Origin: Zancudomyces culisetae
Taxonomy: Eukaryota; Kickxellomycota; Harpellomycetes; Harpellales; Legeriomycetaceae
Assembly: GCA_001969505.1 (NCBI GenBank)
Contig: LSSK01000104.1
Span: forward strand, 10,128 to 71,901
Direction of reading: 5' to 3'
DNA length: 61,774 nucleotides
This document shows, piece by piece, positions 1-11,322 of the stretch. The notes beneath the pieces are model-generated. The model saw only the letters and a program-made list of their open reading frames with translations. It did no database searches and was not told where the DNA came from. The position numbers and the translations under genes were made by a program. How positions within the stretch are numbered: position 1 is the stretch's first letter; every line of letters begins with the position of its first letter.

Positions 1-59
1 CCCCGCCCCCGCCTCCCATTCCCTTTTTTTACAATTTCTTTTTTAAAAAAATAAAATAG

Positions 60-2080
60 AAAACGAAACATCAGAAAATACTCAGTTACATAATGGCAAC
101 AATTATTCATCTGAAGGGCAAGAAGAAACAAATTTACCAAGCCAATTCACAGAACTTAGTGCAAATCCAGCTCAACAAGAATCTACCACAAATGCTGGTA
201 CAGCAACAAATGTAGAAACCGACACCCCCCAAAATTCTCAAGAACAAGGGTCTGGGCTGGAACAAGATCAACAGAACGATTCCGAAGAGGAGTACCAGAT
301 GATCCTGGGTGCATTAGATACTGTCTTTGGAAGGTTGAATGAAAGTACAACAAATATACGAGGTTCTGGTTCTGGTTCTGGTGGAGGAGGTAGTAGTGGT
401 AGTGCATCATTGCCAGATGCACACGATGAAACGAGACGGCTCCGACGATCCAATGCAATAAGTATGAAATCCACAAACAAGAGCGGAGGTTCAGGCAAAG
501 GTAAGGATTATGGAATCGAAGAGGATAGTACCATGCTAGAACTACTACAAACTGTAGCAGAAAACAAGAGCCGCAGACACGCAGTCGTTCACCGCGGCGT
601 AACCTGTGACGAATGTAACACTTGTCCGCTGAGAGGTGTGCGGTATAAATGTGCACAGTGCGGTGATTTTGATTTGTGTGAAGTTTGTGAGAGTAAAAAT
701 ATACATCGCCACCATATTTTTATCAAAATCAAGATTCCTACCCCGCCAATGATGAACAGTACTGTACCACTGTTGGATTGTTTCTACCCTGGTGAGCTTA
801 TTCTGCAGCATTTACAGCCACAGCGGCACGATAATGACGATGAAAACGATGATGGTAATGCTGTTGGCAGCCGTGGTGGTGGCTACAAATATGAAATGGA
901 TTATCTACTCAACAAAAACTTCAAAGATTATTTGAAAAAAATCGGCCAGAAGCAACGCAGTCTAAAGGTTCAAATCAAATTCTCACTACACGAAATATAT
1001 TCTTACTACGACATGTACTGCTCTCTTGCCGGTCTGCGCACCATAGACAACAAGTACCACAACGAGTCCAACAATACTCATAGTGATGAAAGTATCATGG
1101 CTGACGGTGTCGACTACAACACGTTTTTGATATGCCTGGGCAAGTTTGGTAACAAAAACTCATACATCACCCAGCTGCTGTTTCGTTTCTATGACGACAA
1201 TGACGATGGCCTGATCTCGTTTGACGAAATGATTATTGGTTTGAATCTTCTAACCCGCTCTCCACTCAACGATTCCCTCAAGGTTTCTAGAATCTTCAAA
1301 CTTTTGGATTCTAGAAAAAACAACTTTGTATCCAAATCAGATATTGCCAACCTTTTGGTTTCTGTCAATCTGTACCATAACTTCCATGTCTCAGAAATGA
1401 TGAACAACCTCGAAATGGGTTCCATCGTCAACTACTCCTCAATTCTCTCTGACCAGCCAAGCTCTGCCGCCTTCACTGCAAACATTTCTCCTGACGCTCC
1501 GTCAGTTCTTGACAAAGAACTTGATGTCCTGAGACACGACATTAATCTATTGCGAAACTCCAACCCTAATCAAACCTCCGCCTCAAACACAACTTCTACC
1601 ATCTCCATACTCAACTCCACCGCTGAATCCTCTGATGATACTCATAACCCCGCTACAACAAACATCGACAATGATACCGAACTCGATCTACTATCGTCTC
1701 TAATCAACAACCCTTCGCTAATCCCTCCTCCCAGCACCCTTCCTCCCGTTTACCTTTCCTCTTCCAAAGATTCGGAAGATATTCCACTCTTACCTACTTC
1801 AACTCCTGAACTCACAAACAATCCAGCTACTCAACAAGTTCAAAACACTGAAACTCAGCAACAACAACAACAACGGTCACCTGACTCACAGACCTCTGAC
1901 GAGCATTTGATATTAGATTATATGATTTCCGATCTTGTGAGGTCACTAGTCTCGTCTATTTTTAACTCTGCAAATCCCAAATACCCTGAACATGGACTAG
2001 ATTACCAAGAGTTTGTAAACTTGCTCAAAGTTGATCCAAGAATTGTATTATGGTTTGAGAGTATGGGGCCTATTTTTTAA
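60..2080 (+). CDS. ZZ zinc-finger / EF-hand protein, 5'-partial
   Basis: The reading frame is open from about position 47 to the stop at 2080, with no in-frame ATG before 299. A pyrimidine-rich stretch followed by TAG at 57-59 looks like the 3' end of an intron, so the true start is probably in an exon left of the window. Counting from the Met at 299, a ZZ-type zinc finger spans about residues 98-146 (CxxC pairs at 103/106, 118/121 and 127/130, then an HRHH end). A canonical EF-hand loop lies at 299-310 (D, N, D, G, I, E in the calcium positions), with a degenerate second EF-like segment about 330-360. The remainder is low-complexity: Gly/Ser at 22-37 and Ser/Thr/Gln-rich in the C-terminal third. 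ZZ fingers usually bind protein tails and EF-hands bind calcium. The combination suggests a calcium-responsive adaptor, but I do not recognise a named orthologue. Confidence 0.8.
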
Positions 2081-2212
2081 CTTTTTTTTTCTTTTATATT
2101 TTATCTTTTATCCTTAAACTTCTTTTTTTTCTTTGTAATTTATTTATTTATTTATTTATCTGTTTTACTTTTCTTATCCCTGTCCCATCACTACAACTCT
2201 ATTTGAAAAAGT

Positions 2213-2281
2213 CAAAAAAGCAAAAAGAAAAAAACAAAGAAAAACAAAGAAAAACAAAGAAAACCAAAGAAAACCAAAGAA
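2213..2281. repeat. A-rich short tandem repeat (AAAAACAAAG-like)
   Basis: About five imperfect copies of a 10-bp A-rich unit lie in the 3' region shared by the ZZ/EF-hand gene and the convergent secreted-protein gene. They are followed by a TG-rich microsatellite (about 2316-2355) that ends at the stop codon of the minus-strand gene. No function is apparent. Confidence 0.7.
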
Positions 2282-2355
2282 TGAATCAAATGTTGGATTG
2301 TTGTGGTATCAAGTCATGTCTGTGTATGTATGTGTGTGTGTATGTGTGTGTGTGT

Positions 2356-3456
2356 TTAGTCGGAACCACGACCACGGCCGCGACCATATCCACCTCCGTA
2401 TCCACCTCCGTATCCACGACCATATCCACGGCCATAGTCTCCACGGTCATAATCTCTACGGTATTTTCTGTATCGAGTAGTTGGCTCAGTGCTTGGTGCT
2501 ACTGGTGCTGCTGGTGCTGCTGGTGTTGCTGCTGGTGCTGGTGCTGAGGATATAGCTACTGTACCTGCTGCTGCAGAGATGGATGTTGGTACTGGAGCGT
2601 TAGATGCTGGCATGGGTGCGGCTCGCATGGCCATAGCAGCCACTGGGGCTGGAGCAGCTGGGGCAGCAGATGGGGCTGGAGCAGCAGCAGCTGGAGCAGC
2701 TGGAGCAGCGGATGCCTTGGCACCACCCATACCACTTGATTTTCTCAATTTACGGTAACTGTCAAGTACACCGTTGCTCTTCAATGCAGCCAAGGCACTC
2801 TTTAGCTGGTCGAACTGAGGATCGCTGAACAACTTTGAGACTCTGGCTTTCTTTGATGCCATACACTTTGAACATTTTCTGCATGCTTTGAAGCACTTGT
2901 ATGGTGCCAAGGCCTTTCTCATCTTCTTGCGAGTGATAGCCTTGCTCTTTTCCTTACAGGCAGTCTTGCAGCTCTTTTTGAGGGCCAAGTCGCTTATATC
3001 CTTGCATTTTGCTGCACACTTCTTGTAATAGGTTCTGCGGAATGCCTTGAGCATACAACGACGATACTTGCGCTTGCATCTTCTTACTCCACCACGCTTA
3101 CCCTTCTTCCAGGCCTTTTTAGGAGCTGATGGGGTAGATGAAGCTGAGGATGAGGGCACGGATGCGGTGGTAAGTGGGAGTCTGCTTACACCACCACTTA
3201 CAGCTGGACCTGTCGCGGTTGCTTGCAAATTGTTGACAATTTCATTCCATTGGTTCACCTGATCATCATTGTTGGATTCATCCATCTCCAAATTGTCATT
3301 TTCAGCAGCATCATACCACATTCCGTTCCCTACGTACTCGCCGTGGACACCGTTCAACAAGGCTTCACCGCGTTGCTCTCCAATAGCCTGGGCTAATACT
3401 GAGAATCCGAGTGATTGCAAAGCAACTGCGTATAATCCAATAGTAATGCTCTTCAT
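2356..3456 (-). CDS. Secreted cationic cysteine-rich protein with RG/GY-repeat tail
   Basis: A 366-residue protein starting ATG AAG behind an A-rich leader. In order it has: a signal peptide (about 1-23); an acidic Asn/Asp/Glu stretch (about 48-70); a Ser/Thr-rich linker; a strongly Lys/Arg-rich core (about 112-210) with ten cysteines at 127, 134, 147, 151, 163, 167, 188, 192, 195 and 198; a long Ala/Pro-rich region (245-322); and a C-terminal Arg/Gly/Tyr repeat (about 328-366). The CxxxC pairs in a helical, basic context suggest disulfide-stapled helices. A Lys-Arg at 120-121, between the acidic and basic parts, is a potential Kex2 site, and the matching Kex1 trimming enzyme is encoded at 7375-9168. 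I do not recognise the family. A wall protein, a nucleic-acid-binding matrix protein or a processed antimicrobial precursor are all possible. Confidence 0.75.
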   Translation of the reverse strand: MKSITIGLYAVALQSLGFSVLAQAIGEQRGEALLNGVHGEYVGNGMWYDAAENDNLEMDESNNDDQVNQWNEIVNNLQATATGPAVSGGVSRLPLTTASVPSSSASSTPSAPKKAWKKGKRGGVRRCKRKYRRCMLKAFRRTYYKKCAAKCKDISDLALKKSCKTACKEKSKAITRKKMRKALAPYKCFKACRKCSKCMASKKARVSKLFSDPQFDQLKSALAALKSNGVLDSYRKLRKSSGMGGAKASAAPAAPAAAAPAPSAAPAAPAPVAAMAMRAAPMPASNAPVPTSISAAAGTVAISSAPAPAATPAAPAAPVAPSTEPTTRYRKYRRDYDRGDYGRGYGRGYGGGYGGGYGRGRGRGSD

Positions 3457-5053
3457 TTTTTTTTAACTTGAAAGAAATGTTGGTTTTGATAGTTTATTCT
3501 AGTTTAACCTGTTGGTTTTTTTTCTATGGGTTTTAAGCTGTCTATGTTCTAAAGCTTTCTCTGTAACTTTCTATAAGGAAAAGATACTTTTCATTTTGAA
3601 GAGATTTTGCAGTATATTTATACGCATTTCTTTTTTATACATCCGTTTGTAGTATATAAGGCTTGTGTTCTATTATTTTTTACTTTTCTCCATTACCTTC
3701 ATGCTTTTCATTTTTGTCCTGCAATAACTTGGTGCAGATCACTTTCTATGTATATCACTATTTTACTTGGCTATTTATTGGTAATAATTGTTGCTAGCAC
3801 TATAAAGTTATATTCAACTCGAGACCTGGAATTACTCCAATTTCAAGTTTAACTGGGTAAGAAAAATAAATTTGGATTACCAAAAACAAAAAAGAATTAT
3901 TCATACTAACGAATTTTGTGCTATATTAATTTGATCTAGATGTTATATTCTGCTCTTACTAATATGCGAGCAACAAACTTGCCAATACTATATTTCTATT
4001 GGGATAATATACAAGCTGTAGCTCTAACCTTTAAACTAACTGATAACCATATTCGAGAAAAAAAACCAAAAAAATAAAACTATATAGACTTGCAGCTCCT
4101 TTTTTTCTTTGAATAAGAGTGTGATTCGAAGTATGAACTCTGGCTATTGCATATTCTGTTTGTGATATGTTGAAAAATAATCTTACATTTGATTAAAAGT
4201 TGACCAGAAGACGCACTATAGCTACATTTTAATAGTTGCAGCTCAGTATTTTAACCTTTCTGGCTTTATAATTATTCCCAATAATTTGCAGCACTATTCC
4301 TCACTTGGTGTATGTTGAGAATTCTGTTACTGCAAGAATACTTTGTCTAGAAAATTTTACAATTATCAGCTCTCGGCTACATAAAAATACCAATGTAGCA
4401 TATTACTATAGACCATTATTTACAAATGTCACAATATTGAGGTAATGTATGGACCATTTTTATCATTTGGTGATATATTTTAACAAGTAAAAAGTAACAA
4501 AGAAAAACGAATGGTGATATTTTCTAGAGGAAAGACAGAATACCTCATAGTATTAACAGGCAACATATGGGCCACCACCACCCCCCCCAAAGATACACCG
4601 TATGAATCCTGTCTTGTTCACAAATGAACAAAGCTAGAGTTTCGAGCTGGGAACAATGATCTGTTGTGACACTCTTTTTTTTAAAAATTAAAGGTAAAAA
4701 GATAAAAACAGCTCATAACATGGAATACTGAGAAACAAGAATCCTAACTTTAGCTTTTGCTGACATTTAATGAGCATAGACCCTAGCAATAGCGAAACAC
4801 ACTAAAGTTACTCACATCAACCAAAATAACTCTTGAAAATGATCGTGTCAACACATTCGGGCGTTACCCCTCTACAACCAGTTTATTAAAAAGTGTGCAT
4901 CTCATAAGGTCATATCGGTAATTTTTTTTTTGATTTTTTTCAAGCATACTAAATACTACTGTATTGTTTATTGGTATGGCTACATTAAAAACAACACTTT
5001 AAACTCGAAAAAAAAAGATAATATATAATTATCAAGTAACGTAAGGATAAAAA
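3457..5053. other. Intergenic, no gene seen
   Basis: AT-rich sequence of about 1.6 kb upstream of the cysteine-rich secreted protein gene and downstream of the small GPI-type gene. Only short chance reading frames are present. A run of eight C lies at 4581-4588. Confidence 0.6.
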
Positions 5054-5446
5054 TTAGCCCAGCAAGTGAAGCCCAAGGAATAGCAAAGCCAGCAAAGCGT
5101 AAGTTGATTGGGCGTAGGTGGTCTTGATTCCAGAATTAAGTGGCACTGTACTTGGATTGTTTGGGCCTGGGCCTGGGCCTGGATTTTTTTTAAGATTCAC
5201 AGCGCAGAAAGAATTGTCAGTTTGGTTAACTTTGACTGTTGGATCTTCTGCACCACAAAAACCACCACCTGTCTTCAACGTACAGCCTTTATTGTTACCA
5301 CAGTTGAGCTCAAGTTTTGAATTTGCATTGGTAGGACCAAAAGTAAGTTCCAGTTCATCGTTGTCACCTTTTTTGTTACAACTTAAGGTGCTTTCCACGA
5401 TTACCCCGCTAAAAAACAGTACCAATGCAAACAAAATGACCTTCAT
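5054..5446 (-). CDS. Small secreted, probably GPI-anchored cysteine-containing protein
   Basis: A 130-residue protein with an N-terminal signal peptide (about 1-19) and five cysteines at 23, 49, 55, 64 and 81 in a short mature domain. One N-glycosylation sequon (NQT, about 74-76) follows, then a PGPGPGP spacer near 89-95. A hydrophobic C-terminus (about 113-130) is preceded by small residues (N104, S105, G106) that could be a GPI attachment site. This is the architecture of a short cell-surface GPI protein of the ER and plasma membrane or wall. Five cysteines is an odd number, so one may be free or pair between molecules. No family is recognised. The leader has the same A-rich, ATG-AAG form as the other secreted genes here. 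Confidence 0.7.
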   Translation of the reverse strand: MKVILFALVLFFSGVIVESTLSCNKKGDNDELELTFGPTNANSKLELNCGNNKGCTLKTGGGFCGAEDPTVKVNQTDNSFCAVNLKKNPGPGPGPNNPSTVPLNSGIKTTYAQSTYALLALLFLGLHLLG

Positions 5447-7374
5447 TTTTGTGTTTTGTTTCTATAAGATCACAAGGAAATAGAAATTTAACTTTAAATA
5501 CTAGGTAAATATATATTTATCAATGATATAGCGATGCGGTTATTAATAAAGCTTAGTCAAAGCGGGAGTTACCTTAGTGCTTGTTTCAATAGACAAATAG
5601 ATGTTAACTTGAATTAATGTGTCAATTACTTTGCGTTCTGGTAGAAGCTTCAAAAATATGTTGACTTTTTTCTCTGTTCGTTCAAGATGGGGGGGTGAAT
5701 CTATCACATTTTATACTAAAAGTAAAAGTAAGCCAAAAGAGTATTTGATAAATAAGCACTAGTTAAAACTAGGGGAGTGGGGGGTATAATCCTTCATGTA
5801 TCAAAAAAAGTAGTTTAGGCGAATATTTACGGACGAGTTTAGTGTAAATAGTCTTACTAAAACAAAAATCCCAAACATATACGCAAGACAACACAAACAT
5901 ATACGCCAAATGTACTTATTTGGTAAATATTCCGCAACTCATTTCTTCTTCTCCTATTAATGTATCTGTTGGCGAGAAGTGAGAATAAATAAATAAATAA
6001 ATGTCCTGCATTATTGTTTTGATTAATACCCATTTTTACCGCAACATCCAAGTACGGAATCATAAAACTACTCAACAAGTAGCTGCAGCTCCGTTTATAA
6101 CAAATATGGTAAATGTATACACTACATGACTATTTACCACCGACTATTTGCTTGCTTGAATATTTGTGTTGGGGTAGTTTCCCTCTACCTCAATCATCAA
6201 ACCCACTTATTGGGAGTCATTTCTACAAACAAAGTTCCAAAGAGGAAATAGTAACTTTTTATACAAGAGCGCATATTTGCTTGGTTTGCCTATTGTGGTA
6301 AAATTCCGAACATGGAATGGTTTTGATGTTCTAAGATTATGGTTTTTTCTAGTGTTGAAAGTAGAAAAGAAAAGTGTCAGTGTTATATTTTTGGGGGGGA
6401 GAAGGATGGGGAAAGAACAAATAAGAAATCATTTGAAAAAGAGCATATTATAGTTGAAATAGGCATGCAAATGACTAAATTAACAAAGAGGGTATGGTGA
6501 TTTCACTCATTAGCGTGTGTGTATGTGTTTTTTTTGTAATACATATGTTTGATTATTTCCCATTTTTGTGCATTCGGGAAACAATAAAAAATATTTCTGT
6601 TCGACTTTTTTTTTTTTGAGATGCCAGGAAGAGAGCAAAAGACAAAGCAGGCAAATGTAAGATATGTAAAAATAACGTGCTTACACGGTTAGATATAGAC
6701 CAATAACGATGGATTGTTTTATCCGTTCCATTCCTTTTGGTTGATGTTACACCAACCCACGAATAAAAAAACTGCTGAACTACTTAAAAGTAGCCTTTTT
6801 ATTTCAATATTCGCGATCCGGAAATATACCAGCGAAATGCCTTACAGAATAGTGCATATCAATGATTGTTTAAAGTCATTGAAAGGTGTGATTTTTTTTG
6901 GGAGGGGGTGCGAACAAGAAAAAAGTTGTAAATGACCCTATCACTCACCAAAAAAGTATAATAAAAAGAAGAAAATGAACATTAAAATATATTGATAGAG
7001 TTGCAAACCGCAAGTAGGATTGTATCTAGGGGGGGGAAATAGTGAAAGATAGCGAAAGGAAGTAAACCAAGATTGGTAGTTTCTTATGATTTTGCCAATG
7101 CCTTCCCCCATACCAAGATTTAATCATTTTACTTTGATGTGAGACTTGCCCCCCTTTGCTCATGGCCTTTCATTTGGCTTAAACCTATCTTGACCAAAGA
7201 ACCGGGGAGTGTTTTTGTAAACTACATACCAGGAGCCATTTTGAGGTCAACTACGGGTTTTTCTACAAGGCGAAATAGCAGCTCAACCGATTAAACGAAA
7301 CACTGTTCCCATTGAAAGACCAATTATGAGTAGCAAAAAAAATAAAAGGAAAATTTCATAGAAAAAAAATGCAG
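5447..7374. other. Intergenic, no gene seen
   Basis: About 1.9 kb of AT-rich sequence between the small GPI-type gene and the 3' end of KEX1. It contains G runs at 5689-5695, 6393-6399 and 7029-7036. Short reading frames here are hydrophobic and low-complexity and look like chance. Confidence 0.6.
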
Positions 7375-9168
7375 CTATTCAGTGTACTGATCAAGGCTTG
7401 GGGATGAAGCGGTTCCATCCGACAGCCTGTGTGCGCTATCAGGATCAACAAAATGAGAGTAAATAAAATCAGCGTTGTCGTATAGTTCAGGGTTAATCAC
7501 ATTCAGCTCAAGTGCCTCGTGTTCACCGCGACCATCACTAGATCCAGCATGGTCTTCAAGGGTTGTGTATGACGAAGCTTTCCAGAAAGGAAGCTTTGAA
7601 AACGAAGAGTAGAAAATAGCAAGAATAATGGCTAACAGGATGGCGAAGGAGAGGAACAGAATAATTCCGTTGGAAACTACAGACGTTTTGGTAGGTATGG
7701 TACGAGGAGAAGTAATGTATTTTGCGATGTTCGAGGAATCGAGCGAGGCAAATTTGGACAGCAAAAGCAGCATTTCTAAGGGCTTATCGACGCCAACCAT
7801 ATGACTTGCGTTGTAAATTATGGAATAAGTGAGGTTTCGTTCGGAGTGATACGTGCCTATGGGGTTTTTTTCAGGTCCTGCAAGCCATAGGGGATAGTCC
7901 TTCAATGAAAATGTGGAAGAATCCATTGTAGGTTTGCTATCTGGAAGAGAAAATCCTGTGTCACCGTTCCATGTTAAGTTTCCAATAGTCCATTCATGAG
8001 CTAGTACATTGCATATCAAATCCTGATCACCAGCAAACAGGAGCACTGGGTATGCTTCAAGCACTTCTGGTATAAGCCCTATCGCTGAATTACTAGTCTG
8101 ATCCTTTGAAAGAGCCTCAGAGACACCATTGTTGCACTCGCTCCAATCTACATGATCGCTGGTATTTAAATTCAGTGCCGTCTGGACTTGTGGATCCTTT
8201 ACGTACTTGTACATGCGGTTTATTGCGGGCGGCCAATCCATTCCACATTCTGGCTTTTGAGAAATAAGCCGAACGTCATAAACGTTGTAGCACTTTTTCT
8301 CACCAACTTTGTTATCGTATTGCAGAACATTTAATATCGACTCACATATATCCGAAGTAACTGGACCCTTCGAAGAACCGTACTGTTTGGTGCAATCATT
8401 TGTTAGTCGCTGTATTTCCATTAATGATTCCTTTACCACGAGATCCTTTTGTTGTATAAAAGTATGGTATGACTCGTACGTTCTTTTGGAGTCCATCCAT
8501 CCATTTCCAATCATGATCCCTTTAACATTGATTTCTTGTGTTTCTTTTAAGCTACGTGCTAGATAGAGTAGATACGTCCCTGCCATACTCTCTCCACTAA
8601 ATACAACCTCGCGTCCTTTATATTCCGCAAATACCCTAAAAAACTCTCGCAAGAATCTCAACAAGTTGGTATTTGCCTCTTCGTATGTCCTTGCGTAGTC
8701 TACTTTCCCCCCAGCCCCACCTCGGCTATATCCCGTTCCTATTGGTTGATCTATGTACAGCACATCGACCTGGTCTGTAAAACTGTGTTCTCTCTTTACT
8801 AAATTTCCCATCAGATCAAACTCAAATGGTCCGTTTTCCAAAAATAAACCATCCAAACTCGTACACCCCGGTCCTCCGTTCAGCCACACCACGAGCTTAT
8901 CCTTGTTTTTGGTATTTGTAGTGTTTCTAGCCAGCCAAAAAAATAAATTATTACTCTCTCCCTCTTCGCCCAATTTTCCTGCATAGCTCTCGATTTCCAA
9001 AAGTCTTTGGTCTGCTATTCTTGGAAGTGCACTTACTTTGTACTTTTCAATTAGCTCATTCGTCGAATCATCTCTTCTGGTTGGTTGTGTTGTCCCCTTG
9101 ACCAACTGAAAATCAAGCCCCAAGAGAAAATAAAACAAGATTGTTACTATCGACTTTAGCCTGTTCAT
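7375..9168 (-). CDS. KEX1: Kex1-type serine carboxypeptidase (Golgi prohormone processing)
   Basis: A 597-residue S10-family serine carboxypeptidase. It removes C-terminal Lys/Arg left after Kex2 cleavage of secreted precursors in the late Golgi. A signal peptide occupies about 1-25, and the oxyanion/substrate motif WLNGGPGC lies at 95-102. The catalytic Ser is 194 in GESMAG, Asp 383 in the GDQDLIC segment, and His 456 in NASHMV. A single transmembrane helix (about 501-520) with a roughly 75-residue cytosolic tail distinguishes it from the soluble vacuolar enzyme CPY. The usual GESYAG has Met in place of Tyr. The lumenal acidic stretch before the membrane helix in S. cerevisiae Kex1 is short here, making the protein smaller than the 729-residue yeast enzyme. 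The start ATG at 9168 gives a good signal peptide. Two secreted proteins in the window carry dibasic sites and could be substrates. Confidence 0.93.
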   Translation of the reverse strand: MNRLKSIVTILFYFLLGLDFQLVKGTTQPTRRDDSTNELIEKYKVSALPRIADQRLLEIESYAGKLGEEGESNNLFFWLARNTTNTKNKDKLVVWLNGGPGCTSLDGLFLENGPFEFDLMGNLVKREHSFTDQVDVLYIDQPIGTGYSRGGAGGKVDYARTYEEANTNLLRFLREFFRVFAEYKGREVVFSGESMAGTYLLYLARSLKETQEINVKGIMIGNGWMDSKRTYESYHTFIQQKDLVVKESLMEIQRLTNDCTKQYGSSKGPVTSDICESILNVLQYDNKVGEKKCYNVYDVRLISQKPECGMDWPPAINRMYKYVKDPQVQTALNLNTSDHVDWSECNNGVSEALSKDQTSNSAIGLIPEVLEAYPVLLFAGDQDLICNVLAHEWTIGNLTWNGDTGFSLPDSKPTMDSSTFSLKDYPLWLAGPEKNPIGTYHSERNLTYSIIYNASHMVGVDKPLEMLLLLSKFASLDSSNIAKYITSPRTIPTKTSVVSNGIILFLSFAILLAIILAIFYSSFSKLPFWKASSYTTLEDHAGSSDGRGEHEALELNVINPELYDNADFIYSHFVDPDSAHRLSDGTASSPSLDQYTE

Positions 9169-10206
9169 CCTTGCTTTTTTCCCCCCTCTGATCAGATTAT
9201 TTCTGTTATTTTTGTTGTTATTTATGATATTGTAATTTCCACTATCGCAATTTCATCTTTTACTGTAGGCCCTTTTTTTAAAAAAAAAAGTTCAATTTCT
9301 ATAGTCTCGATGTTGAAGAATATGGGTATCTCTTATCGCACAAATCTATTACACCTATCTTGTTGAAATCACAAAATCTAATCAACCTGTATATCATTCA
9401 CCGAAATCTCTCAAAATTATTGCAAGGGCCCATTATTTGCAAATGTTTAGATGTAACAAAAAATAAAAATAAAAATAAAATAAACCACAAAACCGTCCAA
9501 ATAAACAGCAATACCCGCAAATAAACCGATTATTTCTGCGATTTTGGATATACAAAACGTAAAAATGTAGCCCAATAGGAAATAAGTATTAACAAATTTC
9601 AGATTTCATACTCCATTGCTATCTTCGCCTCTACCCTTGCCATCCCCCCCCCCCCTCCTGCCGTCGTACATTGGTTTATGTGGGCAACTTCCCTTACTAC
9701 ATTCTGACTTTGAACTCAGCATACATGCAAAATAACTATATTGTACCTAGTATAAGCGTTTTCTTTTCTTTCTATCGCAATTTTATCTGGCCACTACATA
9801 TAACCCAAAGCAAAACTTATCTTTTTATGATTTTATGTTTGCAGCCAGGCTCGCAAAATCTGCCTGCCATTCGGAATTGCCAAATCAAAACTGGAAATGT
9901 GTCTATGGCATCTATGTCGCTTCCATTGTTCAATCCGGTGAATAAATTCACAAATTTCATTCGTTTATTCGCCAGAAATATTTTACACGTATTACCTCCA
10001 ATTCATTAACCACAACCACTATCCTCCTCCCCCATTTTTGTGTATGTAATTATTTGTTTATTTTACAATGAAAGACAATACAAGGTCTTTAATAAAATTC
10101 TGTATTTATCCAAGATACTTTTTTTTCCAGAGTGAATAAAAAAAGTACAACTTGAAATTGAAATAGCTAGAATACTAAAAGCCCTTAGGAAAGGAAAGCG
10201 GACAAA
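9169..10206. other. Divergent promoter region between KEX1 and ERV25
   Basis: About 1 kb holding both promoters. It includes a run of twelve C at 9644-9655 followed by TCCTGCC. A plus-strand frame at about 9671-10009 has no ATG near its start and no recognisable family, and I do not call it. Confidence 0.55.
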
Positions 10207-10863
10207 ATGAAGATCAAACAGCTGCTGCTATCAACTATATTCTTAACCTCAACCTATTCACTATACTTTAAGCTACCAGCCCTCCCACAAAACAAACTCA
10301 CGAGAAAATGTATATCACAATGGATCCCAAAAGATTTACCAGTTAAAGTGCAAATTTCAAACGAGCAGAAGCAACCCGGACAGACTCTATCGGTGACAAT
10401 CAAAGATGACAGTCCGAATTCCAATCAGTATGCGGCACAATCAGGCATTTTGAAACAAAATTTTGAATTTGTTACCCAATCCCATGCCAACGTCATGGTA
10501 TGCTTTGAAAATCTGTTGACTGACAACAACGTAGCAAATTCCCAACAGCATTCTGACTATTATAGCGAAGTCTATTTAAAGATGGAGTCGGGTGCAAGTT
10601 CAGTAGACTTTCTCAAGATGCAATTAGATTCCAAACTCAATCCTATTGAAGTTGAAATGCGTAGACTCGAATCTAATCTCGAGGATGTACAGGAAAGTCT
10701 GGCCTACCTCAAGATTCGTGAAGGAAGGCTGCGAGATATGAGCGAAATTGTAAATTCCCGCGTCAGTACCTTTAGCATTCTTACCTTGTTGATCTTGATT
10801 TCCATCACCGTTTCGCAGGTCTTTTACTTGAGGAGATTTTTCAAAGCCAAGAAGCTCATCTAA
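10207..10863 (+). CDS. ERV25: p24-delta family cargo receptor, Erv25-like
   Basis: A 218-residue type I membrane protein. p24 proteins cycle between ER and Golgi in COPII/COPI vesicles, acting in cargo (notably GPI-protein) sorting. A signal peptide (about 1-18) precedes a GOLD domain with the two conserved cysteines at 35 and 99. A coiled-coil stem covers about 140-182, and a transmembrane helix about 188-206. The short tail carries two Phe (FF) and a KKLI dilysine end, the COPII/COPI signals of the delta class. Length and tail fit Erv25 better than Emp24 or the Erp proteins. No intron is needed. A possible client, the small GPI-type protein, is encoded at 5054-5446, but that link is inference. 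Confidence 0.88.
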   Translation: MKIKQLLLSTIFLTSTYSLYFKLPALPQNKLTRKCISQWIPKDLPVKVQISNEQKQPGQTLSVTIKDDSPNSNQYAAQSGILKQNFEFVTQSHANVMVCFENLLTDNNVANSQQHSDYYSEVYLKMESGASSVDFLKMQLDSKLNPIEVEMRRLESNLEDVQESLAYLKIREGRLRDMSEIVNSRVSTFSILTLLILISITVSQVFYLRRFFKAKKLI

Positions 10864-11322
10864 CGCGCTTTTTACAATATCTCATTTTTTCTGCTTTGTT
10901 TTCCATCTATTCTCGCACTTATTTTCTGTTGCATGATATATTATTTTTGTTTTAAATAAATGTGCGCTCACTATATGAAGACGGCATAAGCTCAAAACAT
11001 ATGTTATAAAGTTTTACGCGGTCTTTAATATTGGCCACACAACCACTTTACAATATAGTAAAATTTTATAGAAAAGTAGGTTCTGGGCTGGCTTTGGTCA
11101 TTATCAACTCCAGGCGATTATCATACTGGCCTTTCCGTAACACTGTTTTGTGTCATCACTTTTAAAATTACTCTGGTATTAATTCTGTCAAGACAAGGCG
11201 ATCTCAAGTAAACCAAAGCGAAATATTATATACTGGTAAAAACACAAAAGATAGGTTTATTTAATACCAGCCACATTATATACCATTAATTCACTGAAAC
11301 TAAACATATAACAAAATTCACT
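10864..11322. other. Convergent intergenic, no gene seen
   Basis: About 460 bp between the 3' ends of ERV25 and a minus-strand mitochondrial protein gene. It is AT-rich with no RNA gene or repeat that I can support. Confidence 0.6.

Noticed and set aside
2489-2758. Ala/Gly-rich plus-strand frame
   Set aside because: Mirror of the Ala/Pro-rich region of the minus-strand secreted protein.
9671-10009. Plus-strand frame of 112 codons between KEX1 and ERV25, with an acceptor-like TTTGCAG inside
   Set aside because: No ATG at its start, no recognised family, and no convincing donor upstream.
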